Shown here one piece after another: positions 25,911-34,074 of a stretch of DNA of 64,000 nt (its first letter is position 1; each line of letters starts with the position of its first letter). A program made the position numbers and the translations under genes. This DNA comes from GCA-002712045 sp028112705. Its GTDB lineage: Bacteria; Pseudomonadota; Alphaproteobacteria; Rhodobacterales; Rhodobacteraceae. A model generated the notes under the pieces. The model saw only the letters and a program-made list of their open reading frames with translations, was not told the DNA's origin and did no database searches. The stretch is taken from positions 124,001 through 188,000 of the forward strand of contig JAOGYN010000002.1 in assembly GCA_028112705.1 (NCBI GenBank). Reading direction: 5' to 3'.

Positions 25911-27164
25911 ATGCTTCATAATAACCCTAAACTTATTTCTCAGGTTCGAGATCGCTTTGCGCACGTTGATCACTGTCCTTTTGAGGGTAAACGTATTTTC
26001 TTTGAGAATGCTGGTGGAGCCTTAACACTTAACTCTGTCGTTGAAACATCCGCAAAATTTGCTGCTATTCCTGATAACCAAGGTCGTGACAATAAGGCAA
26101 GTAAGGCATTAGTTGATATCATAAATCAATCAAAAGAAGATATGTCTGCTTTTTTTGGAACAGATAGTGGTACGTTTTTTGTTGGTGAAAGTGGTACAGA
26201 AATTTTATTTCGATTAATACGTGCTGCAATTTTGGGCTCCAAGCCTGGTGGATTAGTTCTTGGAAGTACATTGGAGCACCCAGCATCAGTTAGTGCGTGT
26301 AAGAAATGGGCGGAGCTGGGTAGTAAGACTTATATGAGCGTTAATCATGATAATGAAACTGGCTCAATTGATGCTGAGGCGTATCTTGAAGCTATGACAC
26401 CTGATGTGCGAGTGGCAACAATTATTCACACCTCACCAGTTACGGGAATGACTGTTGATGTTGCAAAAATTGCAGGTGTCATACGTTCCGTTTCTCCTGA
26501 GTGTTTTATAATTGTTGATGGCATACAACATGCGGCCCATGGTGGTTTAGATGTGAAGAGTTATAGAATTGATGGCTATGCTGTTTCACCCTATAAAGTT
26601 TTTTCTCGACACGGCTATGGAGTCGGCTGGCTTTCGGATAGACTACGTGATTTGCCACATGATAATCTAATTGGTGGACCAGTTCATAATTGGGAGCTTG
26701 GCACCCGCGACACGGGATCCTATGCTGCTTTTAGTGATGTTGTTAATTATTTTGATTGGCTTGGGTCCAAAGTTTCAAATGAGGGGACAAAGCGTGATAG
26801 GATTGTAGCGGCGGGACGATCAATACATGAACAAGAAAAAGCCTTAACAGACGCGATGATTAATGGGGTTGGCAATCTTACTGGTTTAGCTAACCTACCT
26901 GGTATTGGTATTTTAGGTGGAGCAGAAAATTCACTTCGTGAAGGACTTGTGTCCATGACTGTCAAAGGTTTGTCTGCTGAGCAGGTAGTGAGCAGTTTAC
27001 GTGAGAAAGGTATTAGAGTTCATGCACGCAAAGCTGATCATTACTCTGGGAATATATTAAAACCTTTGAATTTGGAGAGCTGCACGAGAGTTTCGATGTG
27101 TCATTATAACACTATCGAAGAAGTGTCTGATTTTTTAAATGTGGTACGCAGTTTAATAGATTAA
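25911..27164 (+). CDS. Class V aminotransferase-fold PLP enzyme
   Basis: PLP enzyme of the cysteine desulfurase/class V aminotransferase fold; substrate not recognised. The 417 residues show the cofactor-binding Asp203 and Gln206 in IVDGIQHAAH and the Schiff-base lysine K229 in SPYKVFSRHGYGVGWL. The N-terminus has RIFFENAGGALTLNSVV, like the substrate-binding loop of this fold. I see no cysteine-bearing catalytic loop of the IscS/SufS kind, so iron-sulfur assembly is unlikely. It is on the same strand as aapJQMP with a 56-base gap, so it may act on an imported amino acid, but this is inference. Its end overlaps the convergent GMC oxidoreductase by four bases. Confidence 0.8.
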   Translation: MLHNNPKLISQVRDRFAHVDHCPFEGKRIFFENAGGALTLNSVVETSAKFAAIPDNQGRDNKASKALVDIINQSKEDMSAFFGTDSGTFFVGESGTEILFRLIRAAILGSKPGGLVLGSTLEHPASVSACKKWAELGSKTYMSVNHDNETGSIDAEAYLEAMTPDVRVATIIHTSPVTGMTVDVAKIAGVIRSVSPECFIIVDGIQHAAHGGLDVKSYRIDGYAVSPYKVFSRHGYGVGWLSDRLRDLPHDNLIGGPVHNWELGTRDTGSYAAFSDVVNYFDWLGSKVSNEGTKRDRIVAAGRSIHEQEKALTDAMINGVGNLTGLANLPGIGILGGAENSLREGLVSMTVKGLSAEQVVSSLREKGIRVHARKADHYSGNILKPLNLESCTRVSMCHYNTIEEVSDFLNVVRSLID

Positions 27165-28792
27165 CTTTCAAACGCAAAATTTGCTTTTATAGGGTTTAGT
27201 TGTGATTTGCCTAAAATCATATCTGCTGCGCGTGCTGCTATCATTTGTGTTGGAGCATTTAAGTTTCCTGAAACTATTTGAGGCATAACTGAGGCATCTA
27301 CTACGCGAAGTTTTTCTATTCCATGAACCTTAAGTTGATCGTCTACAACTGCCATTTCACCTTGCCCCATTGAGCAAGTGCAGCTTGGGTGATAATCTGT
27401 TTCCGCAGCATTTCTGACCCATTTTTCAATTTCACCATCTGATTTTACATCTGGCCCAGGCTTCAGCTCTACCCCTCTAAATTCATCAAAGGCCGGTTGT
27501 GCTATTAGTTGGCGCGCCTTCTTAAATCCATTTATTATTTCTTTCAGATCTTGTGGGTCTTGTAGGTAGTTAAATATCATTAATGGTTTATCGTGAGGGT
27601 TGCCTGACTTTAATATCACTTGCCCTCTGCTGCGAGGACGCAGTTGATCTACATGGATAGCAAACGCTTGTAGTAATGAGATCTTAGTTCCGTTTATTTC
27701 AAAACCGACAGGACCAAAGTGATATTGAATATCAGGATATTCGGCATTTGCATCACTTTTGATTAATCCACCTGCTTCCCAGATATTTGAGGTTGCCATT
27801 CCCGTGCGCGTAAAGACCCATTGAATCCCCGTTGCTAATTTACGATGAGGCTGGTCTACCTTGTGTATTGGAAAACTTTTTTTGCATACATACTGAAGTA
27901 TCACAGTTGCGTGGTCTTGCAGGTTTTGTCCAACACCTGGAAGATTAACTTTAGTTTCTATTCCATGCTCTTTTAAATGATCTGTTGGACCTATTCCAGA
28001 TAGCATTAATAGATGCGGAGAATTTATTGCTCCACCTGATAATATTACTTCCTTATTGGCTTCAGCTGAGTGAACTTTATTTTTGTGCCTATAAGAAATA
28101 CCTGTCGCTGAATTTCCGCTTATATTGATCTTCTCTACCTGTGCTTTCGTGATCAGTGTTATATTTCCACGAGCAAGTGCAGGCCTTAAATGCGCAACTG
28201 CGGCGCTACACCGTCTTCCATTTTTTCGTGTTGCATCGAGCCTAGCTGTTCCTTCTGGATTAAAGCCATTTAGATCTTCAGAGTGACCTTGCCCTGATTG
28301 CGTACCAGCTTCTTCAAGAGCATCAAATAATGGATTCTTAAATGAACCTTTTGTTACACCAAGATAACCATTGCCACCCCGCCATTGATTTTCTCCACGA
28401 TCAGAATTCTCACCAGCCTTAAAATATGGTAAGCATTGATCATACGACCAATCCTTTAATCCACATTCTGATTGCCAACGATCATAATCTAAAGGATGGC
28501 CTCTCATGTAAACCATTGAGTTGATTGATGAAGAACCTCCAACAACCTTGCCGCGCGGCATTGAGACATTACGATTAAAAAGCTCCGGCTCGTCTTCTGT
28601 TGAATAGTTCCAGTTAATTTTAGGATTACGATAGGCACTATAAACACCAGCTGGTATGTGAATCATGAGATTGCGGTCCATTGGACCCGCTTCCAAGATT
28701 AGGATTTTATTTTTTGTATCTTCACCAAGTTTATTTGCAAGCACGCACCCTGCGGAACCTGCACCAATAATTATGTAATCATATTTCTCCAT
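27161..28792 (-). CDS. GMC-family FAD oxidoreductase, choline dehydrogenase-like
   Basis: Flavoprotein alcohol dehydrogenase. The 543-residue protein from the ATG at 28792 has the FAD fingerprint IIIGAGSAGCVLAN at the N-terminus, the GMC signature PRGKVVGGSSSINSMVYMRG (about 79-98), and in the C-terminal half the active-site DYHPSCTCSMG with the catalytic histidine, then SGNLNAPTQMIAARAADMI. A TTG at 28798 would add two residues; ggaagag upstream supports the ATG. It resembles BetA most, but no betB, betI or choline transporter is adjacent, so the alcohol substrate is uncertain. Confidence 0.85.
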   Translation of the reverse strand: MEKYDYIIIGAGSAGCVLANKLGEDTKNKILILEAGPMDRNLMIHIPAGVYSAYRNPKINWNYSTEDEPELFNRNVSMPRGKVVGGSSSINSMVYMRGHPLDYDRWQSECGLKDWSYDQCLPYFKAGENSDRGENQWRGGNGYLGVTKGSFKNPLFDALEEAGTQSGQGHSEDLNGFNPEGTARLDATRKNGRRCSAAVAHLRPALARGNITLITKAQVEKINISGNSATGISYRHKNKVHSAEANKEVILSGGAINSPHLLMLSGIGPTDHLKEHGIETKVNLPGVGQNLQDHATVILQYVCKKSFPIHKVDQPHRKLATGIQWVFTRTGMATSNIWEAGGLIKSDANAEYPDIQYHFGPVGFEINGTKISLLQAFAIHVDQLRPRSRGQVILKSGNPHDKPLMIFNYLQDPQDLKEIINGFKKARQLIAQPAFDEFRGVELKPGPDVKSDGEIEKWVRNAAETDYHPSCTCSMGQGEMAVVDDQLKVHGIEKLRVVDASVMPQIVSGNLNAPTQMIAARAADMILGKSQLNPIKANFAFES

Positions 28793-28862
28793 GAGCAAAA
28801 CTCTTCCATCTAATATTTTGTGAATATCTTTTTAGGATAACGACATTAGTTTATTATCAATT

Positions 28863-29699
28863 TTAATCATTTAGGCGAAACGGATTTTCTTTAGCAAGTT
28901 GGTCAAACCTCATTAGATTCTCAAGAATATCTGGCATTTGATCTAGTTTAATCATATTGGGTCCGTCTGATGGCGCACTGTCTGGATTTTCGTGCGTTTC
29001 TAAAAACACACCCGCAATGCCAATGCTTACGGCTACGCGCGCTATTAAAGGCGCAAATTCCCGTTGCCCACCAGAAGATTTACCTTTTCCACCTGGCTGC
29101 TGTACCGAGTGCGTAGCATCCATTATTATTGGATAACCAATTTTCATCATTTCGGGAATACCGCGCATATCGGTAACTAAAGTATTGTAGCCAAAGCTTG
29201 TACCTCTCTCACACAACATTATTCTCTTGTTTCCTGTTGAAGCCAGTTTTTCAGCTACATTGGGCATTTCCCATGGCGCCAGAAACTGTCCTTTTTTGGC
29301 GTTAATTGCGGCACCTGTTTTTGCTGCGGCAATCAATAAGTCGGTTTGGCGACATAGAAATGCGGGAATTTGTAAGACATCCACAACAGTAGCGACTTCA
29401 GCACATTGATTAGCATCGTGTACATCGGTAATTACAGGGCAGCCAACAGATTTTTTTACATCCTCCATTATTTTTAGACCTTCAGCGATACCTACACCGC
29501 GTTTTCCTGCAACTGAGGTTCGATTGGCTTTATCAAACGATCCTTTAAAAATATATCCAGCACCAACTTTGGCACACGCGTCTGCCATGAATTGGGCAAT
29601 CATTAGGGAATGTTCAGAACTTTCTAACTGACAAGGACCTGCAATAATATTTAAGGGCAGGTCATTGCCAATGGTAGTAGCCCCAATTTTAAAACTCAT
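28863..29699 (-). CDS. kdsA: 3-deoxy-8-phosphooctulonate synthase
   Basis: Condenses phosphoenolpyruvate with arabinose 5-phosphate to make KDO 8-phosphate for lipopolysaccharide core. The 278 residues carry IIAGPCQLESSEHSLMIA, the substrate-binding FKGSFDKANRTS, and DATHSVQQPGGKGKSSGGQREF. The GFNTL/KANRTS pattern separates it from the related DAHP synthases. It is transcribed away from the Mrp cluster across a 303-base divergent gap. Confidence 0.95.
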   Translation of the reverse strand: MSFKIGATTIGNDLPLNIIAGPCQLESSEHSLMIAQFMADACAKVGAGYIFKGSFDKANRTSVAGKRGVGIAEGLKIMEDVKKSVGCPVITDVHDANQCAEVATVVDVLQIPAFLCRQTDLLIAAAKTGAAINAKKGQFLAPWEMPNVAEKLASTGNKRIMLCERGTSFGYNTLVTDMRGIPEMMKIGYPIIMDATHSVQQPGGKGKSSGGQREFAPLIARVAVSIGIAGVFLETHENPDSAPSDGPNMIKLDQMPDILENLMRFDQLAKENPFRLND

Positions 29700-30002
29700 A
29701 GTGCTCTCAATCTTTTCTATTTTGATAATCTATATACTGCTGTTCATAATCAATTACAAATTTAATACATGGTTATCTTAAAATATCACAATGGGGCATG
29801 AGACCTTAAAGGACCTCAAAACAGGTTTTCATATTTCAAATTAAGTAAAATTTTATTATTTGTGGTATTTCAGCGAATAATCCAAAATTTCGATGGGAAT
29901 AAGTCCTTATTCTCTTGAAAAATACTCCTAAAATGTCCACATCTTGTATAGGACATGCGTCCGATGTGGATTTGTTGAGTAAAAAAAGGAAGTGAGAGGC
30001 AT
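29700..30002. other. Divergent intergenic region kdsA / Mrp cluster
   Basis: This 303-base AT-rich gap must hold the promoters of kdsA (leftward) and the Mrp genes (rightward). I find no consensus -35/-10 pair that stands out. No open frame with a ribosome-binding site is evident. The right end carries the overlapping hairpins at 29933-29970. Confidence 0.6.
29933..29970 (+). promoter_or_regulatory. Competing hairpins in the Mrp leader
   Basis: Two foldings share bases. In one, atgtcc (29933-29938) pairs with ggacat (29951-29956). In the other, tccacatc (29936-29943) pairs with gatgtgga (29963-29970) and ggac (29951-29954) pairs with gtcc (29959-29962), closing a four-base loop. The second ends 32 bases before the TTG start of mrpE. 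Mutually exclusive foldings suggest an RNA switch or a protein-binding site; no known riboswitch class is recognised. Confidence 0.4.
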
Positions 30003-30485
30003 TTGTTTAGAACAATCATAACCATAATCGTACTTTTTTGTCTTTGGTTGCTTATGTCTGGCATTAATCAAGTCTTCATGATTGGAATTGGTTTGGCTGC
30101 TGCAGCCTTTTCAGTATTTGTAGTCCGCCGAATGGATGATGCCGCTGATACGGATAGATTGGAAATCAGATTAAATATCTTAAAGACTTTTGGTTATTTT
30201 TGTTGGCTATTGGTTGAAATTGCGAAGTCAAATTGGGCTGTAACCAAAACTATTTTGGGACTAAACCCAATAATAAAACAGCATTTTTTTAAGGTTCCAT
30301 GTACTCAGGAAACAGAGGTTGGCAAAACGACTTTTGCTAATTCAATTACCTTAACGCCTGGTACAATTTCAGTTGAACATGAAGGTGACGAAATTTGGAT
30401 ACATTCCTTATCATATTCAGATGATGATTTGGATTCTTTGGCTGATATGGATGCGCGTGTTTCAAACATAGAAAGTGCTGCGTGA
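30003..30485 (+). CDS. mrpE: Mrp-type cation/proton antiporter subunit E
   Basis: Small accessory membrane subunit of Mrp/Mnh antiporters (MbhA in archaeal complexes). The 160-residue protein starts at a TTG, placed just after gagagg; the next in-frame ATG would remove most of the first membrane helix. It has about two N-terminal helices, then ILKTFGYFCWLLVEIAKSNW and the family block CTQETEVGKTTFANSITLTPGTISVEHEGDEIWIH, here shortened in quotation to its pattern: a glycine-rich ANSITLTPGT core. Overlaps mrpF. Confidence 0.88.
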   Translation: MFRTIITIIVLFCLWLLMSGINQVFMIGIGLAAAAFSVFVVRRMDDAADTDRLEIRLNILKTFGYFCWLLVEIAKSNWAVTKTILGLNPIIKQHFFKVPCTQETEVGKTTFANSITLTPGTISVEHEGDEIWIHSLSYSDDDLDSLADMDARVSNIESAA

Positions 30486-30772
30486 TGTTTTTAATAGCCG
30501 CTATAGCTTTAATTATTTCAATGATATTAGTTTTGTTTCGATTATATCTTGGGCCAACATTATACGATCGTGTTTTGGCATCAAATGTATTTGGTACTCA
30601 AACAGTGTTGTTTATTGGAGTAATTGGGTTTTTAAGTGATCGCCCAGATTTTTTAGATATTGCCTTGCTTTACGCATTAATTAATTTTGTGGGTACGATT
30701 ACTGTATTAAAATTCTTTAGATATAGATCTATAGGTGACACTCCTTTTAGGGAGCGGGAGCCAAAAGGATGA
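30485..30772 (+). CDS. mrpF: Mrp-type antiporter subunit F
   Basis: Small three-helix subunit (95 residues) with the family pattern LVLFRLYLGPTLYDRVLASN and FLDIALLYALINFVGTI. The ATG at 30485 shares one base with the mrpE stop; a GTG three bases earlier is also possible. The C-terminus is basic. Overlaps mrpG by four bases. Confidence 0.9.
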   Translation: MFLIAAIALIISMILVLFRLYLGPTLYDRVLASNVFGTQTVLFIGVIGFLSDRPDFLDIALLYALINFVGTITVLKFFRYRSIGDTPFREREPKG

Positions 30773-31104
30773 ACATAGAATTAATATATTATGTGCTGAG
30801 TTGGTGCTTAATGGGCTCTGGATGTATTTTTGTGTTGATTGGAGCATTGGGCGTTTTAAATTTACCAGAATTTTGGTCACGCTTGCATGCAGCTTCAGTT
30901 GTGGAAAGTGCGGGGATGATATTATTGATTGCTGGGCTTTGCGTTCAATCAGGCCTATCGTTAATAACCGTTAAGTTAATTTTATTGATCGTTTTTCTCT
31001 TTTTAACTGGGCCTACAGCAACTCACGCTGTTGCAAGTGCTGCCTTAGTTTCGGGTATGAAGCCTAAGTCAGATGTGAAAACTGATGAGGTATCCAATGA
31101 TTGA
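30769..31104 (+). CDS. mrpG: Mrp-type antiporter subunit G
   Basis: Three-helix subunit of 111 residues with the MnhG hallmarks GALGVLNLPEFWSRLHAASVVES and FLFLTGPTATHAVASAAL. The ATG follows aaaagg and overlaps the mrpF stop (ATGA). The 3' end overlaps the next gene by eight bases. E-F-G at the head of the cluster is the order of mbhABC, not of canonical mrpABCDEFG. Confidence 0.92.
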   Translation: MNIELIYYVLSWCLMGSGCIFVLIGALGVLNLPEFWSRLHAASVVESAGMILLIAGLCVQSGLSLITVKLILLIVFLFLTGPTATHAVASAALVSGMKPKSDVKTDEVSND

Positions 31105-31651
31105 CACCTCAATAAATATCATTCTTTTTATAATGCTAGTGGTAACAGCATTTGCAATTATCCGAATGGATAAATTATTTGCAGTAGTTATGCTATCAGG
31201 CGTTTTTAGTTTTTTATCAGCACTTCTTTTTATTGTTATGGACGCGGTAGATGTCGCTTTCACCGAAGCTGCAGTTGGTGCTGGCATAACAACTGTTTTA
31301 ATGCTTGGAACTATTGCACTAACAGCAAGAACGCAGAAAAAAGCAAAGAAATTTCAATTATTTCCTGTTATTATCATAGTTCTTATTGGAATTGCATTGG
31401 TTTACGGAACAATGGATATGCCTAATTTTGGTGATTTAAATAGTCCTGCAAATACACATGTGGCGGCCTATTACATTCAAAATAGTGCTACAGATATTGA
31501 CGTGCCAAATATGGTGACTGGAATTTTGGCAAGCTACCGTGGGTTTGATACACTGGGTGAAACAGCAGTTGTATTTACAGCTGGGATTGGTGTTTTAGTA
31601 TTGTTAAGTGGCTTAGCTCGTAGAAGACGCGAGGATAAAGAAGAACCATGA
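31097..31651 (+). CDS. DUF4040/MbhD-E-like subunit (MrpA C-terminal part as a separate protein)
   Basis: Membrane protein of 184 residues corresponding to the C-terminal region of MrpA, which in archaeal Mbh and in this cluster is a separate gene (MbhD plus MbhE). Visible features are several hydrophobic helices, the DUF4040-like block AFTEAAVGAGITTVLMLGTIALTAR (shortened: a Glu-rich AFTEAAVGAG start), and a second half with ILASYRGFDTLGETAVVFTAG, typical of MbhE. gaggt before the ATG at 31097 favours it over 31085. Overlaps the next gene by four bases. Confidence 0.82.
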   Translation: MIDTSINIILFIMLVVTAFAIIRMDKLFAVVMLSGVFSFLSALLFIVMDAVDVAFTEAAVGAGITTVLMLGTIALTARTQKKAKKFQLFPVIIIVLIGIALVYGTMDMPNFGDLNSPANTHVAAYYIQNSATDIDVPNMVTGILASYRGFDTLGETAVVFTAGIGVLVLLSGLARRRREDKEEP

Positions 31652-32094
31652 TGCATGAACATCATTTGATTTTAAGGGTTGTTACAAAAATTGTAGTGGG
31701 AACTATAATTCTATTCGCATTTTATGTTCAATTTCATGGTGATTTTTCTCCTGGTGGTGGGTTTCAAGCTGGCGTTATTATGGCCGTTGCTTTTATTCTT
31801 TATGGTGTGGTTTTTGGCTTATCGAAGGTAAAACAAGTATTCCCAGAATGGTTGGCGCATAAATTAATGGCCTTGGGAGTATTAATTTATGCTGGGACAG
31901 GTATCGTATCCTTGTTTTATGGCTACACATTCTTAGACTATACAGTCTTTGATCCGGAGCATCCGAGCCATGGTCAACATTGGGGTATCTGGCTGGTTGA
32001 GCTAGGCGTTGGGGTAACTGTCTCTGGGGTTATAGTATCTATTTATTATGCTTTTGCCTCACGAACTCCTCATATTTCAGATGAGGATTGGTAG
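31648..32094 (+). CDS. mrpB: Mrp-type antiporter subunit B
   Basis: Membrane subunit of 148 residues (MbhF equivalent), recognised by YVQFHGDFSPGGGFQAGV and the following four helices. The HHLILRVVTKIV start matches MnhB. Two adjacent ATGs at 31648 and 31651 leave one codon of ambiguity; the first overlaps the previous stop. One base separates its stop from mrpC. Confidence 0.9.
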   Translation: MMHEHHLILRVVTKIVVGTIILFAFYVQFHGDFSPGGGFQAGVIMAVAFILYGVVFGLSKVKQVFPEWLAHKLMALGVLIYAGTGIVSLFYGYTFLDYTVFDPEHPSHGQHWGIWLVELGVGVTVSGVIVSIYYAFASRTPHISDEDW

Positions 32095-32095
32095 T

Positions 32096-32524
32096 ATGAC
32101 CTGGGAATTTATTTTAGGGCATGTGAATTATTGGCTTTTTATAGTGTTAATGCTTACTGGGCTCTACATCGTTATTGCTAAGGGAAATCTGTTGAAAAAA
32201 ATTGTTGGTTTAAATGTTTTTCAAGTATCAGTTTTCATGATGTATATTTCCATTGGAAAGGTAACTGGAGGTACTGCGCCAATATTTCCTTATGATGCTA
32301 CTGGGCACATTAAATTAGATTCAGAAATCCTCTACTCTAATCCTTTACCACATGTTTTGATACTGACGGCAATTGTTGTTGGCGTTGCTACTACTTCACT
32401 TGGCTTGGCATTGGTTGTTCGAATTCGAGAGGATTATGGAACAATTGAGGAAGATGAGATAGTCGATGCGGAGAAAGCTATTGCAGTAAAAGAGTATGAA
32501 GATCAGGGGCCTTGGTTGGTGTAA
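32096..32524 (+). CDS. mrpC: Mrp-type antiporter subunit C
   Basis: NuoK-like subunit of 142 residues (MbhG equivalent). The three-helix core has GLYIVIAKGNLLKKIVGLNVFQ and PLPHVLILTAIVVGVATTSLGLAL, the NuoK/MnhC signature. The ATG at 32096 follows gagg; the frame is open upstream into mrpB but that part is not MnhC-like. A charged C-terminal tail follows the last helix. The stop shares a base with the next ATG. Confidence 0.9.
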   Translation: MTWEFILGHVNYWLFIVLMLTGLYIVIAKGNLLKKIVGLNVFQVSVFMMYISIGKVTGGTAPIFPYDATGHIKLDSEILYSNPLPHVLILTAIVVGVATTSLGLALVVRIREDYGTIEEDEIVDAEKAIAVKEYEDQGPWLV

Positions 32525-34074
32525 TGGCAATAGAGCATGCAAATCACGTAGCATTGAGTTTACAAGAGCAATTACCAATTTGGTTAATTGTTATACCATT
32601 TATTACTGCACCATTAATATTACTTTTGGGGAACAAGCAGTTAGCTTGGTTACTTTCTTTTATTGCAACTGGCATAAGTTTGTTTATTTCAATTTTATTA
32701 ACCTTACATTTACAGAGTGGTGGTGTGATCTCATATCATATTGGTGGTTGGGCTCCTCCTATTGGGATTGAATATAGAATTGATGCAACTAACGCCTTTA
32801 TTTTATTATTGATTTCATTAATTGGAACGGTAGTTCTTCCTTACGCCTATAAATCTGTAAACAGTGAGATTAACCCCAAGCATCATACCTTATTTTACGC
32901 TTGTTATATGCTTTGTTTTACGGGGCTTATGGGAATTGTAATTACTGGTGATGCATTTAATATTTTTGTATTTTTAGAAATATCATCGTTGGCAACATAT
33001 GTTCTTGTTGCGATGGGTGCATATAAAGACAAGCGTGCTTTAACTGCTGCTTATGATTATCTTATTCTTGGAACAATCGGTGCAACATTCTTTGTCATAG
33101 GTATTGGATTTTTGTATATGGCAACTGGGACACTCAACTTAGTGGATCTCGCTGAAAGAATTTCTAGCCAAGGCCTCAACAGAACTATTCGAGCTGGTTT
33201 TGGATTTATTGTAATTGGTTTGGGATTGAAAATCGCAATAATGCCGTTACATCTTTGGTTGCCCAAGGCTTATACATTTGCTCCATCAGCAGTTACAGTT
33301 TTTCTGTCAGCAACGGCTACAAAGGCGTCAATGTATGTTTTATTGAAATTTCTATTTTCGATTTACCATCCAAGTTTTGCATTTGAAGAAAATACAATTT
33401 TAATAATTTTTATGCCTCTTGCCATTGCTACAATGTTTTTGGCTTCAATTGTTGCTATATTCCAAACTAATTTAAAGCGCATGCTTGCATATTCATCTAT
33501 TGGACAAATTGGATATCTGCTTTTGGGTGCATCGTTAATGAACTCAATGGGATTAACAGCAACCCTAGTACATATGTTTAATCATGGAATAACTAAGGCT
33601 TTGTTATTTATGGGTGCTGGTATTTTTGCCCTTAAAGTAGGGAAAGTATCTTATGAAAACATTGCTGGATTAGGTAGGTCTATGCCCTTGACTGCAGCGG
33701 CGATGGTAGTTGGAGGACTAAGCCTAATTGGGGTTCCAGGTACTGCAGGATTTATTTCAAAATGGCTTTTGATACAAGCAGCATTTGCAAATGGGTGGTG
33801 GCAAATTTCTTTGCTCATTGTTGTGTCCTCACTGCTTTCTGTTGTTTATGTTTGGAGGTTTATTGAAATACTGTATATTGCACCAAACGATAAGATGGGG
33901 ATGAAAACAGAAGCGTCAGCTTCAATGCTTATTCCAATGTGGATATTAGCTTTTGCCTGTTTGTTTTTTGGAATTTTTACTGATCTTACGTTAGGTACAG
34001 CTCAGACTGCGGCAGAAAATTTGTTGAGTTTACCAAATAGCGTTCTTCAAACTACTTTAGGAGATGGATCGTGA
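32524..34074 (+). CDS. mrpD: Mrp-type antiporter subunit D (proton-translocating, NuoM/N-like)
   Basis: Large antiporter-like subunit of 516 residues with about 14 hydrophobic helices. The proton-pathway residues of this superfamily are visible: the glutamate in NIFVFLEISSLATYVLVAMG and the lysine in GLGLKIAIMPLHLWLPKAYTFAPS. It also has AYSSIGQIGYLLLG and FNHGITKALLFMGAG. The ATG shares one base with the mrpC stop; a TTG 12 bases earlier is less likely. First of three such paralogues in the cluster. Confidence 0.9.
   Translation: MAIEHANHVALSLQEQLPIWLIVIPFITAPLILLLGNKQLAWLLSFIATGISLFISILLTLHLQSGGVISYHIGGWAPPIGIEYRIDATNAFILLLISLIGTVVLPYAYKSVNSEINPKHHTLFYACYMLCFTGLMGIVITGDAFNIFVFLEISSLATYVLVAMGAYKDKRALTAAYDYLILGTIGATFFVIGIGFLYMATGTLNLVDLAERISSQGLNRTIRAGFGFIVIGLGLKIAIMPLHLWLPKAYTFAPSAVTVFLSATATKASMYVLLKFLFSIYHPSFAFEENTILIIFMPLAIATMFLASIVAIFQTNLKRMLAYSSIGQIGYLLLGASLMNSMGLTATLVHMFNHGITKALLFMGAGIFALKVGKVSYENIAGLGRSMPLTAAAMVVGGLSLIGVPGTAGFISKWLLIQAAFANGWWQISLLIVVSSLLSVVYVWRFIEILYIAPNDKMGMKTEASASMLIPMWILAFACLFFGIFTDLTLGTAQTAAENLLSLPNSVLQTTLGDGS

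Noticed and set aside
25911..27164. Cysteine desulfurase (iscS/sufS) for the class V PLP enzyme
   Set aside because: No catalytic cysteine loop or neighbouring iron-sulfur genes; only the general fold is supported.
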